A stretch of DNA of 28,119 nucleotides from an uncultured Altererythrobacter sp. (GTDB lineage: Bacteria > Pseudomonadota > Alphaproteobacteria > Sphingomonadales > Sphingomonadaceae): assembly GCA_946886565.1 (NCBI GenBank), contig CAMPIX010000024.1, forward strand, positions 1 through 28,119, written 5' to 3'. The notes beneath the pieces were generated by a model. That model was not told the DNA's origin and made no database searches. It worked only from the letters and a program-made list of their open reading frames with translations. Shown here one piece after another: positions 21,649-28,119 of the stretch. A program made the position numbers and the translations under genes. Every line of letters begins with the position of its first letter. Within the stretch, counting starts at the first letter, position 1.

Positions 21649-23904
21649 CTATTCCGGCGGCGTCACGCCGTGGCGCTCAAGGAAGTTGAACACCGTGTTG
21701 TAGCGGTGCGGGCTGATGTTCTCGCCCGAGACGCGGTGGGTGTAGCCGGGATAGAGCATCATCTCGAACGGCACGTTGCCTTCCTGCATCGCGGCGATGA
21801 TCTCCGTCGCGTTCTCGAACACGACGTTGTCGTCCGCCATGCCGTGGATGATAAGCAGCGGATCGCTGATCTTCGTCGCGTCCGGGATGGCGGAGGCCGC
21901 TTCGTAAGCCGCCGCATCGGCCTGCGGCGTGCCCATGTAGCGTTCGGTGTAGTGGGTATCGTAAAGCTCCCACCTGGTCACCGGCGCCCCGGCGATGCCC
22001 GCGGCGTAAAGCCCCGGATCGGCCTGAAGCATCTTGAGCGTCATGTAGCCGCCGTACGACCAGCCATCGATCGCGATCTTGTCTGGATCGACGTAAGGCA
22101 GCGTCTTCAGGAATTCGGCACCGGCCTTCTGGTCGCGCACCTCGACTCCACCCATCGCGCGGTAGATCGGCTGCTCGAACGCGACCCCGCGATTGGCAGA
22201 ACCGCGATTGTCGATCGCGAACACGATGTAGCCCTTGTCGACGATCGCCTGCTCGAGTGCCCCGCCCCAGCCGCGGTTCACGACCTGCGCGTGCGGGCCA
22301 CCGTAGTGCGAAAAGTAGACGGGATAGCGCTTGCCCGGCTCCATCTCGGGGGTGAGGATACGATAATGCAGCGGCGTGCCGTCCTCGGCCTCGATCGTGC
22401 CGTATTCAGGCAGGCGATGGCTGGCGAGATACGGCGCGTAGGGATGATCGGCATCGATCGCGTTCCGCTCGATCCACGCCAGCCGCTCCCCCGAGGTATC
22501 GGCGATATAGCTCTGCGTCGGCTGGTCGGGCTTCGAGCGGGAAACGAGCAGCGTCTGCGCCTTTTTGTCCATGCTCGCCGAGTTCGCGTAGGCGAGGTCC
22601 GTCAGCCGGGTGATTTCATCGGGATTCGCGAGGTCGAAAGCATAGACCTGCTGTGCCAGGACGCCGTCCTTGGTGCCCTGAAAATAGACTCGGCCCGCCT
22701 GCTGGTCGACGCCGACCAGCTTCGTCACGACCCAGTCGCCGTCGGTCAGCTGCGTCCATTCGCCATCGGCATAGCGGTATAGGTGTCCGAATCCGTCGCG
22801 CTCGGACCACCAGATCAGGCTCCCGTCGTCGAGAAATCTGTAGTCGTCTGAAAGGTTGATCCAGTAATCCTCGACCGCGGCTTCCTCGGTAAAGAGCACC
22901 TCGCTCGCGCCGGTAGCAGGGTCGACCTTCAGCATGTCGAGCCTGGTCTGTTCGCGGTTCTGCCGTTGGACATAGAGTGCGCTGCCATCGGGCGCCCAGT
23001 CGACGCGCGCCACATAGATGTCGGTCTCTTCGCCCAAGTCCACCTTCACCCGGTTCTGCCCGTCGGGATCCATGACGTAGAGTTCGACCACGGCATTGGG
23101 GCTGCCCGCCACCGGATAGCGCTGGTCGAACACCTTGGTCCCGGTCGCACCGATCGCCGCGCGCGTGACCACGCCGACGCCGCTTTCGTCGAACCGCTCG
23201 ACCGCAATTCGGCTGTCGTCGGGGCTCCACCAGTAACCGGTCATCCGGCCCATTTCTTCCTGCGCGACGAATTCGGCCTCGCCCCAATGCACTGCCTCGT
23301 TCGCCTCTTCGGGCGTGATCGGCCGCGCTTCGCCGCCCACCGGAGCGACCCACAGCCGCCGGTCGCGCACGAACGAGACAAGCTCGCCCGTCTCGCTCAG
23401 CGCGGGGTTCAGTTCGCCGGCCTCGGTGTCGGTCAACCGCACCACGTCGCCGTCCAGCCGCGCCAGATAGAGATCGCCATCGAGCGGCACGAGGATTCCC
23501 GAGCCGTCGCTCGCCCACTGGTAATCGATGATGCCCTTCAGGCTCCCGACGCGCGCGCGCTCGCGCTGCATCTTCTCGGCCTCCGACAATTCGCGGCCCG
23601 AGCCGAGCGCCTCGCTGTCCACCAGCATCGACCATTCACCACTCGTGCGGTCGTAGCCCCACAGGTCGTAGCGATCCTTGTCCTCCTCGCGGTTGCGCAA
23701 CAGCGTGAGGTAGCGGCCATCGGGCGAAAGTTTCGCCCCGCGCGGGCTCGGTCCGTCGAGACTGGGACTGGCGAAGACGCGTTCGAATGTCAGTTCCCCG
23801 CTCACGGCAGGTGCCTCCTTCGCAACGTCGGTCTGGGCGGCGGCAGGCACTGCGTAGAGAGCCGGTGCCAGCGCGATGGCGGCGGCATAAGTGAACAGGC
23901 GCAA
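21649..23904 (-). CDS. S9 family peptidase, dipeptidyl peptidase IV type, exported
   Basis: The 751-residue protein has a signal peptide (MRLFTYAAAIALAPALYAVPAAA). An N-terminal eight-bladed propeller region carries the double-Glu motif FVAQEEMGR (about residue 210), typical of DPP IV because it anchors the substrate N-terminus. The C-terminal alpha/beta hydrolase domain has the catalytic triad Ser616 (GWSYGGY), Asp691 (HGMADDNV) and His723 (GYTHR), with spacings of 75 and 32 that resemble DPP4. It should release X-Pro or X-Ala dipeptides from peptides in the periplasm. The start is TTG at 23904, with GGGGGAG about 10 bases upstream. No other gene shares its transcript obviously. Confidence 0.95.
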   Translation of the reverse strand: MRLFTYAAAIALAPALYAVPAAAQTDVAKEAPAVSGELTFERVFASPSLDGPSPRGAKLSPDGRYLTLLRNREEDKDRYDLWGYDRTSGEWSMLVDSEALGSGRELSEAEKMQRERARVGSLKGIIDYQWASDGSGILVPLDGDLYLARLDGDVVRLTDTEAGELNPALSETGELVSFVRDRRLWVAPVGGEARPITPEEANEAVHWGEAEFVAQEEMGRMTGYWWSPDDSRIAVERFDESGVGVVTRAAIGATGTKVFDQRYPVAGSPNAVVELYVMDPDGQNRVKVDLGEETDIYVARVDWAPDGSALYVQRQNREQTRLDMLKVDPATGASEVLFTEEAAVEDYWINLSDDYRFLDDGSLIWWSERDGFGHLYRYADGEWTQLTDGDWVVTKLVGVDQQAGRVYFQGTKDGVLAQQVYAFDLANPDEITRLTDLAYANSASMDKKAQTLLVSRSKPDQPTQSYIADTSGERLAWIERNAIDADHPYAPYLASHRLPEYGTIEAEDGTPLHYRILTPEMEPGKRYPVYFSHYGGPHAQVVNRGWGGALEQAIVDKGYIVFAIDNRGSANRGVAFEQPIYRAMGGVEVRDQKAGAEFLKTLPYVDPDKIAIDGWSYGGYMTLKMLQADPGLYAAGIAGAPVTRWELYDTHYTERYMGTPQADAAAYEAASAIPDATKISDPLLIIHGMADDNVVFENATEIIAAMQEGNVPFEMMLYPGYTHRVSGENISPHRYNTVFNFLERHGVTPPE

Positions 23905-23996
23905 AAGGAATCTCCCCCGGAAGTTCTGTATGCCGCCTGATGGCGGTCATGGCCGCGCGGGGCAACCCCGGCTCCTCCACCGCAATGGGGTGGCAA

Positions 23997-24034
23997 CGAA
24001 AGAGGGCGCCCCGACCGCAGCCGGAGCGCCCTCT
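23997..24034 (-). terminator. Rho-independent terminator of the trmD-rplS transcript
   Basis: On the reverse strand AGAGGGCGC pairs with GCGCCCTCT (9 bp) around a loop that can pair further (CCG/CGG), followed by TTTCGTT. It begins 31 bases after the rplS stop. Confidence 0.88.
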
Positions 24035-24065
24035 CGTAATCTGATGTGCGAAGCCGGCGGAGCGC

Positions 24066-24431
24066 TTACTTCGTGACGTTCTCGCGACGCTCGGCGATGC
24101 GGGCGCGCTTGCCGGTGCGACCGCGCAAGTAGTAGAGCTTGGCGCGACGCACCACGCCGCGGCGGACCACGGTGATGCTGTCGACGATCGGCGAGTAGAG
24201 CGGGAACACGCGCTCCACGCCTTCGCCGAAGCTCATCTTGCGCACGGTGAAGTTCGAACCCATGCCGCGGTTCGAACGGGCGATCACCACGCCTTCGAAA
24301 TTCTGCACACGCTCGCGCGTGCCTTCGACGACTTTCACGCCGACGCGCACGGTGTCGCCGGCGCGGAATTCGGGAACGTCCTTCCCGAGGTTCTCGATGG
24401 CTTCGGCCTCGAGCTGCTGAATCAGGTTCAT
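24066..24431 (-). CDS. rplS: 50S ribosomal protein bL19
   Basis: This 121-residue protein has the bL19 hallmarks: [12 protein letters not shown] start, [60 protein letters not shown] and [27 protein letters not shown]. bL19 lies at the 30S-50S interface. The ATG at 24431 is preferred (AAGG 10 bases upstream); another ATG nine bases earlier is too close to that site. It follows trmD by 11 bases, the normal gene order, and is followed by a strong terminator. Confidence 0.96.
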   Translation of the reverse strand: MNLIQQLEAEAIENLGKDVPEFRAGDTVRVGVKVVEGTRERVQNFEGVVIARSNRGMGSNFTVRKMSFGEGVERVFPLYSPIVDSITVVRRGVVRRAKLYYLRGRTGKRARIAERRENVTK

Positions 24432-24442
24432 GACCTGCATCC

Positions 24443-25306
24443 TTACTTTTCTCGCCGCGCATCAGAGGCAGACCGGTCCCGAGCGCCACTGTAGCGCTCC
24501 CAAAGGTCCGGTCTGCGTGACCGTGTGTCTTCCTCGCTGCGTGCCTTGCGCCACGCCGCGATCTTCGCATGATCCCCCGATCGCAGCACTTCAGGGATCG
24601 TGCGCCCTTCCCATTCCTGAGGTCGGGTATATTGCGGATACTCGAGAAGCCCTTCCTCGAAGGATTCCTCGGCCCCGCTCGAAGGCGCGCCCATTACGCC
24701 GGGAAGCAGGCGAATGCAAGCGTCGAGAATCGCCAGCGCGGCGGGCTCTCCGCCCGAGAGGACGACGTCGCCAAGACTGACCTGCTCGATCGCCGGACGC
24801 GCCTCGAACAGGCGCTCGTCGAACCCCTCGAACCGGCCGCACAGGATGACCACGCCCGGGCCTGTGGCGAGCTCGCGGATGCGGGCCTGATCGATCGGCT
24901 TTCCGCGCGGCGTCATCGCGAGAATAGGCCGATCCTCCCCGGCACGGGGAGGGGGACCAGCCGCAGGCTGGTGGAGGGGCACCCTGCCAAGCTCAAGACT
25001 TTCCAAGTTCCGAGAACCCGCCCGTGCCCCTCCACCCCCGCCTTCGGCGGCGGTCCCCCTCCCCGTTCCGGGGAGGATTACGGAATCGAGCGCGGCTGCG
25101 AGCACGTCGGCCTTGAGCACCATGCCCGCCCCGCCCCCCGCCGGGGTATCGTCGACCGTGCGATGCCGGTCGGTCGCGAAGTCGCGGATCTGCACCGTCT
25201 CGCACGACCAGTCCCCCCGCTCGAGCGCGCGCCCCGCGAGCGAAACGCCGAGCGGCCCGGGAAACATCTCGGGATAGAGGGTCAGGATGGTGGCGGCGAA
25301 AGTCAT
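24443..25306 (-). CDS. trmD: tRNA (guanine-N1)-methyltransferase TrmD with a 49-residue repeat-encoded insertion
   Basis: TrmD methylates G37 next to the anticodon using S-adenosylmethionine and is essential in most bacteria because it prevents frameshifting. The start [34 protein letters not shown] (residues 52-68), [11 protein letters not shown] (155-165) and the trefoil-knot cofactor motif [15 protein letters not shown] (177-191) are all intact. The 287-residue length exceeds the usual 240-250. The excess is residues 77-125, encoded by a palindromic DNA repeat (24932-25078) inserted in frame in the linker before [13 protein letters not shown]. That insert is Gly/Pro/Arg-rich and unlike TrmD. 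The ATG overlaps the upstream membrane protein stop (ATGA), and rplS follows. Function is probably retained because all catalytic segments are preserved, but this is inference. Confidence 0.95.
   Translation of the reverse strand: MTFAATILTLYPEMFPGPLGVSLAGRALERGDWSCETVQIRDFATDRHRTVDDTPAGGGAGMVLKADVLAAALDSVILPGTGRGTAAEGGGGGARAGSRNLESLELGRVPLHQPAAGPPPRAGEDRPILAMTPRGKPIDQARIRELATGPGVVILCGRFEGFDERLFEARPAIEQVSLGDVVLSGGEPAALAILDACIRLLPGVMGAPSSGAEESFEEGLLEYPQYTRPQEWEGRTIPEVLRSGDHAKIAAWRKARSEEDTRSRRPDLWERYSGARDRSASDARREK
24932..25078. repeat. 147-bp palindromic element inserted in frame within trmD
   Basis: On the reverse strand the element starts ATCCTCCCCGGAACGGGGAG and ends with the reverse-complementary CCCCGTGCCGGGGAGGAT. 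Its arms of about 50 bp are long imperfect inverted repeats: left arm 24932-24981 and right arm about 25024-25078, both containing GGTGGAGGGGCAC in inverted orientation. Length 147 is exactly 49 codons and the frame has no stop. The 15-mer ACCCGCCCGTGCCCC (25016-25030) is the complement of one in the intergenic element at 21531-21646. Encoded residues are [17 protein letters not shown] and onward to RAGED. Confidence 0.85.
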
Positions 25307-25626
25307 CCCCCGCGACGAACCAGAATCCTGCGGCTGAAGCGATACCCCAGCGGCCAGCCCACCATCGTCGCCACGAAGGATATTCCAACCAGGATCAGCA
25401 GGCCTTCGGCTGCCGGACCGTTGAACCGATCGTCGAAGAAGAACGACGCCGCAACCACCAGCATCAGAAACGCCGGAACGATGCCGGATGCCGCCAGCGA
25501 CAGCGCTTCGAGCCCCACTCCCCGAAAAATTCGGCGAGCACCCAACGCAATGGGAATCGCGATCAGCGCCGAAACGCCGGCGACGACGAGACCGAAGATC
25601 AGTATCAGACCAAGATAGGCAAGCAT
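25303..25626 (-). CDS. Small hypothetical membrane protein upstream of trmD
   Basis: This 107-residue protein has three hydrophobic segments: residues about 3-28 ([20 protein letters not shown]), 44-62 and 75-95 ([20 protein letters not shown]), ending in a basic tail ([12 protein letters not shown]). I recognise no family. It overlaps trmD by 4 bp (ATGA), so it is cotranscribed and its translation is coupled to the essential trmD. It starts 56 bp from the divergent oxidoreductase gene. Confidence 0.65.
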   Translation of the reverse strand: MLAYLGLILIFGLVVAGVSALIAIPIALGARRIFRGVGLEALSLAASGIVPAFLMLVVAASFFFDDRFNGPAAEGLLILVGISFVATMVGWPLGYRFSRRILVRRGG

Positions 25627-25682
25627 TCCTACCGCCTAGCGCGGAGGGGAGCGCATTGCCATCCCGAGCGTTGGAGCGGCCG

Positions 25683-26603
25683 ATGGATAGCGAAATCGAC
25701 GACTGCATCATCATCGGCGCAGGCCCTGCCGGCCTGACCGCGGCGATCTACCTCGCGCGCTTCCACCTCTCGATCCGGCTGTTCGACTGCGGCACCAGCC
25801 GCGCGGCATGGATTCCCTGCACGCACAATCATGCCGGCTATCCCGATGGCATTGCGGGCAAGGAGTTGCTGCGCCTGATGCGCGAACAGGCGCGCAAATA
25901 CGGCGCCGTGCGCGAGGAGAAGCGGGTCGAGCATCTCGCGAAGGCAGGCGAGCATTTCACCATCGGCACCGACAGCGGCACCTACACCGCACGCGGCGTC
26001 CTGCTCGCGACCGGCGTGGTCAATCGCCGCCCCGATGCGCTGGCGGACGACATCCATGACGAGGCGCTGGCGCGCGGCCTGCTGCGCTACTGCCCGGTCT
26101 GCGACGGTTACGAGGTGACCGACAAGCGGATTGCAGTGATCGGCACGGCAAAGCACGGCACCGACGAGGCGCTGTTCCTGCGCGGTTTCACCGCCGACAT
26201 CACGCTGGTGAGCCCGCATGGCGACCATGATCTGGACGAGGACTGCTCGCGCAAGCTGGAGGAAGCCGGCATCGCGCGGCTGGCGGGCCCTTGCGGCGGC
26301 TTCGCGATCGAGGGAGACTGCCTCGCCTTCGACACCGCCGATACCCGCATGGCGTTCGACAGCGTCTACCCGGCGCTGGGCACACATGTCCGCTCCGAAC
26401 TCGCCGCGCTCGCCGGCGCGGACACCAGCGACGAAGGCTGCATTCTCGTCGACGAGCATCTCGAAACCACCGTCCCCGGCCTGTTCGCCGCGGGCGACGT
26501 GGTGGTCGGGCTCGACCAGATCAGCCACGCGATGGGTCAGGCCGGCGTGGCCGCCACGACCATCCGCAACCATCTGGCGGCGGAGCGGCCGATCAGACGC
26601 TGA
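25683..26603 (+). CDS. NAD(P)/FAD-dependent oxidoreductase, thioredoxin reductase-like
   Basis: The 306-residue protein has the FAD-binding GAGPAG (residues 12-17), [13 protein letters not shown], the redox disulfide motif CPVCDGYE (Cys137 and Cys140, as in thioredoxin reductases) and the C-terminal FAD contact [23 protein letters not shown]. The second nucleotide-binding loop is altered: GTAKHG (154-159) replaces the usual GGGDSA, and the HRR-type arginines that bind NADPH phosphate are not visible in [14 protein letters not shown]. It may therefore use another electron donor or substrate. The ATG at 25683 directly precedes the conserved N-terminus. It is on the opposite strand to trmD and convergent with the VapC gene, whose stop is adjacent. 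Confidence 0.88.
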   Translation: MDSEIDDCIIIGAGPAGLTAAIYLARFHLSIRLFDCGTSRAAWIPCTHNHAGYPDGIAGKELLRLMREQARKYGAVREEKRVEHLAKAGEHFTIGTDSGTYTARGVLLATGVVNRRPDALADDIHDEALARGLLRYCPVCDGYEVTDKRIAVIGTAKHGTDEALFLRGFTADITLVSPHGDHDLDEDCSRKLEEAGIARLAGPCGGFAIEGDCLAFDTADTRMAFDSVYPALGTHVRSELAALAGADTSDEGCILVDEHLETTVPGLFAAGDVVVGLDQISHAMGQAGVAATTIRNHLAAERPIRR

Positions 26604-26996
26604 TCACAGCGGCAGGCTCCAGTTCTCCAGCGCAAGGCCGGGCACGTCGGCGAAATCCTTTTCGTTCCGCGTGACCAACGTGTGTCCATGCTCCAGGGCT
26701 TGCACGCCGATCAATCGGTCGAAGCTCTTGCGCCTCACGCCAATCGATCGGATCACCTCGCCGTATCGCCGCGCGCAGCCCAAGTCGAAATCGACGACCA
26801 CCACACCGGCAAGGAACACGTTGATCCGTTTTTCGTCTGCTTTCGGGTCGCTAGAATTGCGACTGCCGAGGAGCAATTCCCCAGCCGTGATCGACGATAT
26901 GCACAATCGACCGAAATTCGCGTCGATCCGCAGAGCTATCGCTTCACTTCTGGCATCGAGAAAATCGATACAGGCGTTGGTATCGAGCATGTACAT
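26604..26996 (-). CDS. Type II toxin VapC, PIN-domain ribonuclease
   Basis: The 130-residue protein carries the PIN acidic set: Asp5 (MYMLDTNACIDFL), Glu40 (SSITAGELLLGS), Asp93 (SFDRLIGVQAL) and Asp114 (LVTRNEKDFADVPGL). This matches the VapC subgroup that cleaves initiator tRNA or rRNA in other bacteria; its target here is unknown. It overlaps the VapB stop by one base. Its stop is immediately adjacent to the convergent oxidoreductase stop (TGATCA). Confidence 0.95.
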   Translation of the reverse strand: MYMLDTNACIDFLDARSEAIALRIDANFGRLCISSITAGELLLGSRNSSDPKADEKRINVFLAGVVVVDFDLGCARRYGEVIRSIGVRRKSFDRLIGVQALEHGHTLVTRNEKDFADVPGLALENWSLPL

Positions 26997-27265
26997 CAGG
27001 CGGCGGAATCCTGCGGATAGCTATCCCAATTCCGATCGTCCTGCTCGATATCGCCGCGTCCTCCGGACATGAAACCGGGCGACATGCTGCCATAGAGGTT
27101 CATGAACACCCTCTTGGAATCGCTCTTTCTCCAGATGCTGAGAGAGCCGTCGCGGTGCGGCGCGATCACAAGGTCTTCGCCAGCCTCGATGCCCAACCCC
27201 TTCGGAAGCCGCAAGGCGACCGAATTGCCCGACTTGAAGCTCTTCGCGGTAAGTTCCTCGCCCAT
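26996..27265 (-). CDS. Antitoxin VapB, AbrB/MazE-type fold
   Basis: The 89-residue protein begins with the swapped-hairpin signature MGEELTAKSFKSGNSVALRL, then PKGLGIEAGEDLVI, characteristic of AbrB-type antitoxins. The C-terminal half (about 45-89, acidic at the end) should bind the toxin. A GGAGG sits 6 bases before the ATG, and a pair of GTATATAC boxes lies just upstream, consistent with self-regulation of the pair. Confidence 0.93.
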   Translation of the reverse strand: MGEELTAKSFKSGNSVALRLPKGLGIEAGEDLVIAPHRDGSLSIWRKSDSKRVFMNLYGSMSPGFMSGGRGDIEQDDRNWDSYPQDSAA

Positions 27266-27275
27266 CGCAGCCTCC

Positions 27276-27296
27276 GTATATACGCGATGTATATAC
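27276..27296. promoter_or_regulatory. VapB operator: two GTATATAC boxes
   Basis: Two copies of GTATATAC, each itself a palindrome, are separated by five bases, 11 bases before the VapB start codon. They are conspicuous in this GC-rich genome and match the type of AT-rich repeat bound by VapB and related antitoxins. They probably overlap the promoter -10 region. Confidence 0.7.
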
Positions 27297-27313
27297 TGCG
27301 GAAGGGAGGCGGG

Positions 27314-27829
27314 TCAATCGCGACGACGGAACAGGCGCAGCACCGTTTTCCAGAACCTGGCTTCCAGCACCATTAGCCGTGCCACCCAAGGCGGTATCCC
27401 GAAATCTTCCGTCAAACGCTCCGCGCCCGCGCCGTAGAGGGCACGTAGTACCAGGGCCAGAACTGCGAGTTCGAACAGCACCGCAACGGCCAAAAAGACA
27501 CCGTGGGCACCCGCCAGCCAGTCGAGGATATGGCGGCTGTCGGTGGGCACTAGCAGCCTCGCCAGCCACAGGCCGGCTCCCGCGATCGCGACCGTGCGGA
27601 TCATCAGCACGCGACGCGGCAGGGTGGCGCGATAGGCAAACAGGTGAAGCACCGGCAGGAACACGCACAGATCGAACAGCACTACCCATTCGGCGCGAGA
27701 AGACCCATCCCACTTCCAGCTCAGCGCGAACGCCGCCTCGATCGCCACGATCAGCGGAGCCGCGATTCAGAAATACCAGTGGTCGCGCAACTGACGCCGC
27801 AGGATACTGGCAATCGCTTGATCCCGCAT
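27314..27829 (-). pseudogene. Membrane protein gene interrupted by an in-frame TGA
   Basis: From the ATG at 27829, which has GGGAGG 8 bases upstream, the frame reads MRDQAIASILRRQLRDHWYF, then TGA (27767-27769), then IAAPLIVAIEAAFALSW and continues open to 27314. The 171-codon product would have about four hydrophobic segments (IAAPLIVAIEAAFAL, VVLFDLCVFLPVLHLFAY, VAIAGAGLWLARLLV, GVFLAVAVLFELAVLALVLRAL) and a basic C-terminus. The first helix is cut at its start. A single G-to-A change from TGG (Trp) would explain it. A downstream GTG at 27748 could start a shorter protein without a good ribosome binding site. Family not recognised. It may be a recent pseudogene or a sequencing error. Confidence 0.7.
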
Positions 27830-27919
27830 CGGACAACCTCCCGCTTCGGACCGACGGTGCGGCGATAGCGTGGATTACCTGCCGCCGCAAACCGCACGGC
27901 AGGCATGGCGCGTTATCGC

Positions 27920-28119
27920 TTAGAGGGCAAAAGCGGCGGAGACGATGAGACGCACCCCATCCCATTCGGGCACCGCGTCCGCGATCAGCGGGATCATGAA
28001 CTTCTTCCCGTCCGGCTTTTCGATTTCGACGAGGTCGGTCGCGCCGTAGTTCTCGACCGCGACCACCGTGCCGATCGGTTCACCGGCCTCGGTCATGGCC
28101 GGGAGCCCGATCAGGTCGG
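27920..28119 (-). CDS. rimM: Ribosome maturation factor RimM, C-terminal part, 5' end outside window
   Basis: The reverse strand at the edge encodes DLIGLPAMTEAGEPIGTVVA, then ENYGATDLVEIEKPDGKKFMIPLIADAVPEW and a TAA stop. This is the PRC-barrel C-terminal domain of RimM (GLxV...G...G.V..V.NYGATDLLEI pattern), which binds ribosomal protein uS19 during 30S assembly. In most bacteria trmD and rplS follow directly; here trmD starts 2.6 kb further on with unrelated genes between. A weak stem without T-tract (CCTGCCG/CGGCAGG, 27878-27903) follows the stop. Confidence 0.88.
   Translation of the reverse strand, partial: DLIGLPAMTEAGEPIGTVVAVENYGATDLVEIEKPDGKKFMIPLIADAVPEWDGVRLIVSAAFAL

Noticed and set aside
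24443..25714. Longer leftward frame extending trmD upstream to 25714
   Set aside because: The extension overlaps the small membrane protein gene out of frame, is Arg/Ser-rich, and the conserved TrmD N-terminus starts exactly at 25306.
27767..27769. Selenocysteine readthrough of the TGA in the membrane protein gene
   Set aside because: No redox motif surrounds the codon, which lies at the edge of a hydrophobic helix, and no SECIS-like hairpin is evident just downstream; a nonsense change from Trp is simpler.

Overview
The window is a high-GC segment of a bacterial chromosome. Gene content, gene order and the style of the intergenic repeats point to an alphaproteobacterium of the Sphingomonadales, probably Erythrobacteraceae or a close relative. 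That placement is inferred from recognised protein families; no search was run. Most genes are packed tightly, with stop/start overlaps and occasional GTG or TTG starts. I saw no tRNA, rRNA, CRISPR array, phage or insertion sequence with a transposase.

Left part (1-7.5 kb): a partial dnaN, then fabG and fabD (fatty acid synthesis), then a divergent pair made of an LD-carboxypeptidase and an Mpl-like Mur ligase, which together look like a peptidoglycan recycling module. A DUF808 membrane protein follows, then the ribosomal operon rpsF-rpsR-rplI with a clear terminator. Middle (7.5-13.4 kb): AMP nucleosidase, a YbjN-like secreted protein, and a leftward cluster of M2 peptidase, a 32-residue candidate lipoprotein, a RimB-like protease and RimK. 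RimK modifies the S6 protein whose gene lies 3 kb away. Upstream of the peptidase are a perfect 16-bp palindrome and a 269-bp element with nested inverted repeats.

Middle-right (13.4-21.5 kb): a leftward overlapping set (GFA-family protein, alpha/beta hydrolase, small membrane protein) is divergent from a marR-emrA-emrB efflux operon, with a 28-bp inverted repeat between them. Next come a DUF4336 protein, a type II toxin-antitoxin pair coupled to a DsbA-fold isomerase gene, and asd. Right part (21.5-28.1 kb): an S9 dipeptidyl peptidase, then rplS and trmD. The rimM gene at the right edge is separated from trmD by a disulfide-oxidoreductase-like gene, a VapBC pair and a membrane-protein gene broken by a stop codon. 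The usual rimM-trmD-rplS neighbourhood is therefore split.

The most striking signal is a 147-bp palindromic repeat lying in frame inside trmD and adding 49 codons to an otherwise normal tRNA methyltransferase. A related element (same ends, same internal 15-mer) sits between asd and the S9 peptidase gene. This looks like a palindromic element family that can be tolerated inside protein-coding genes, comparable in principle to Rickettsia palindromic elements.
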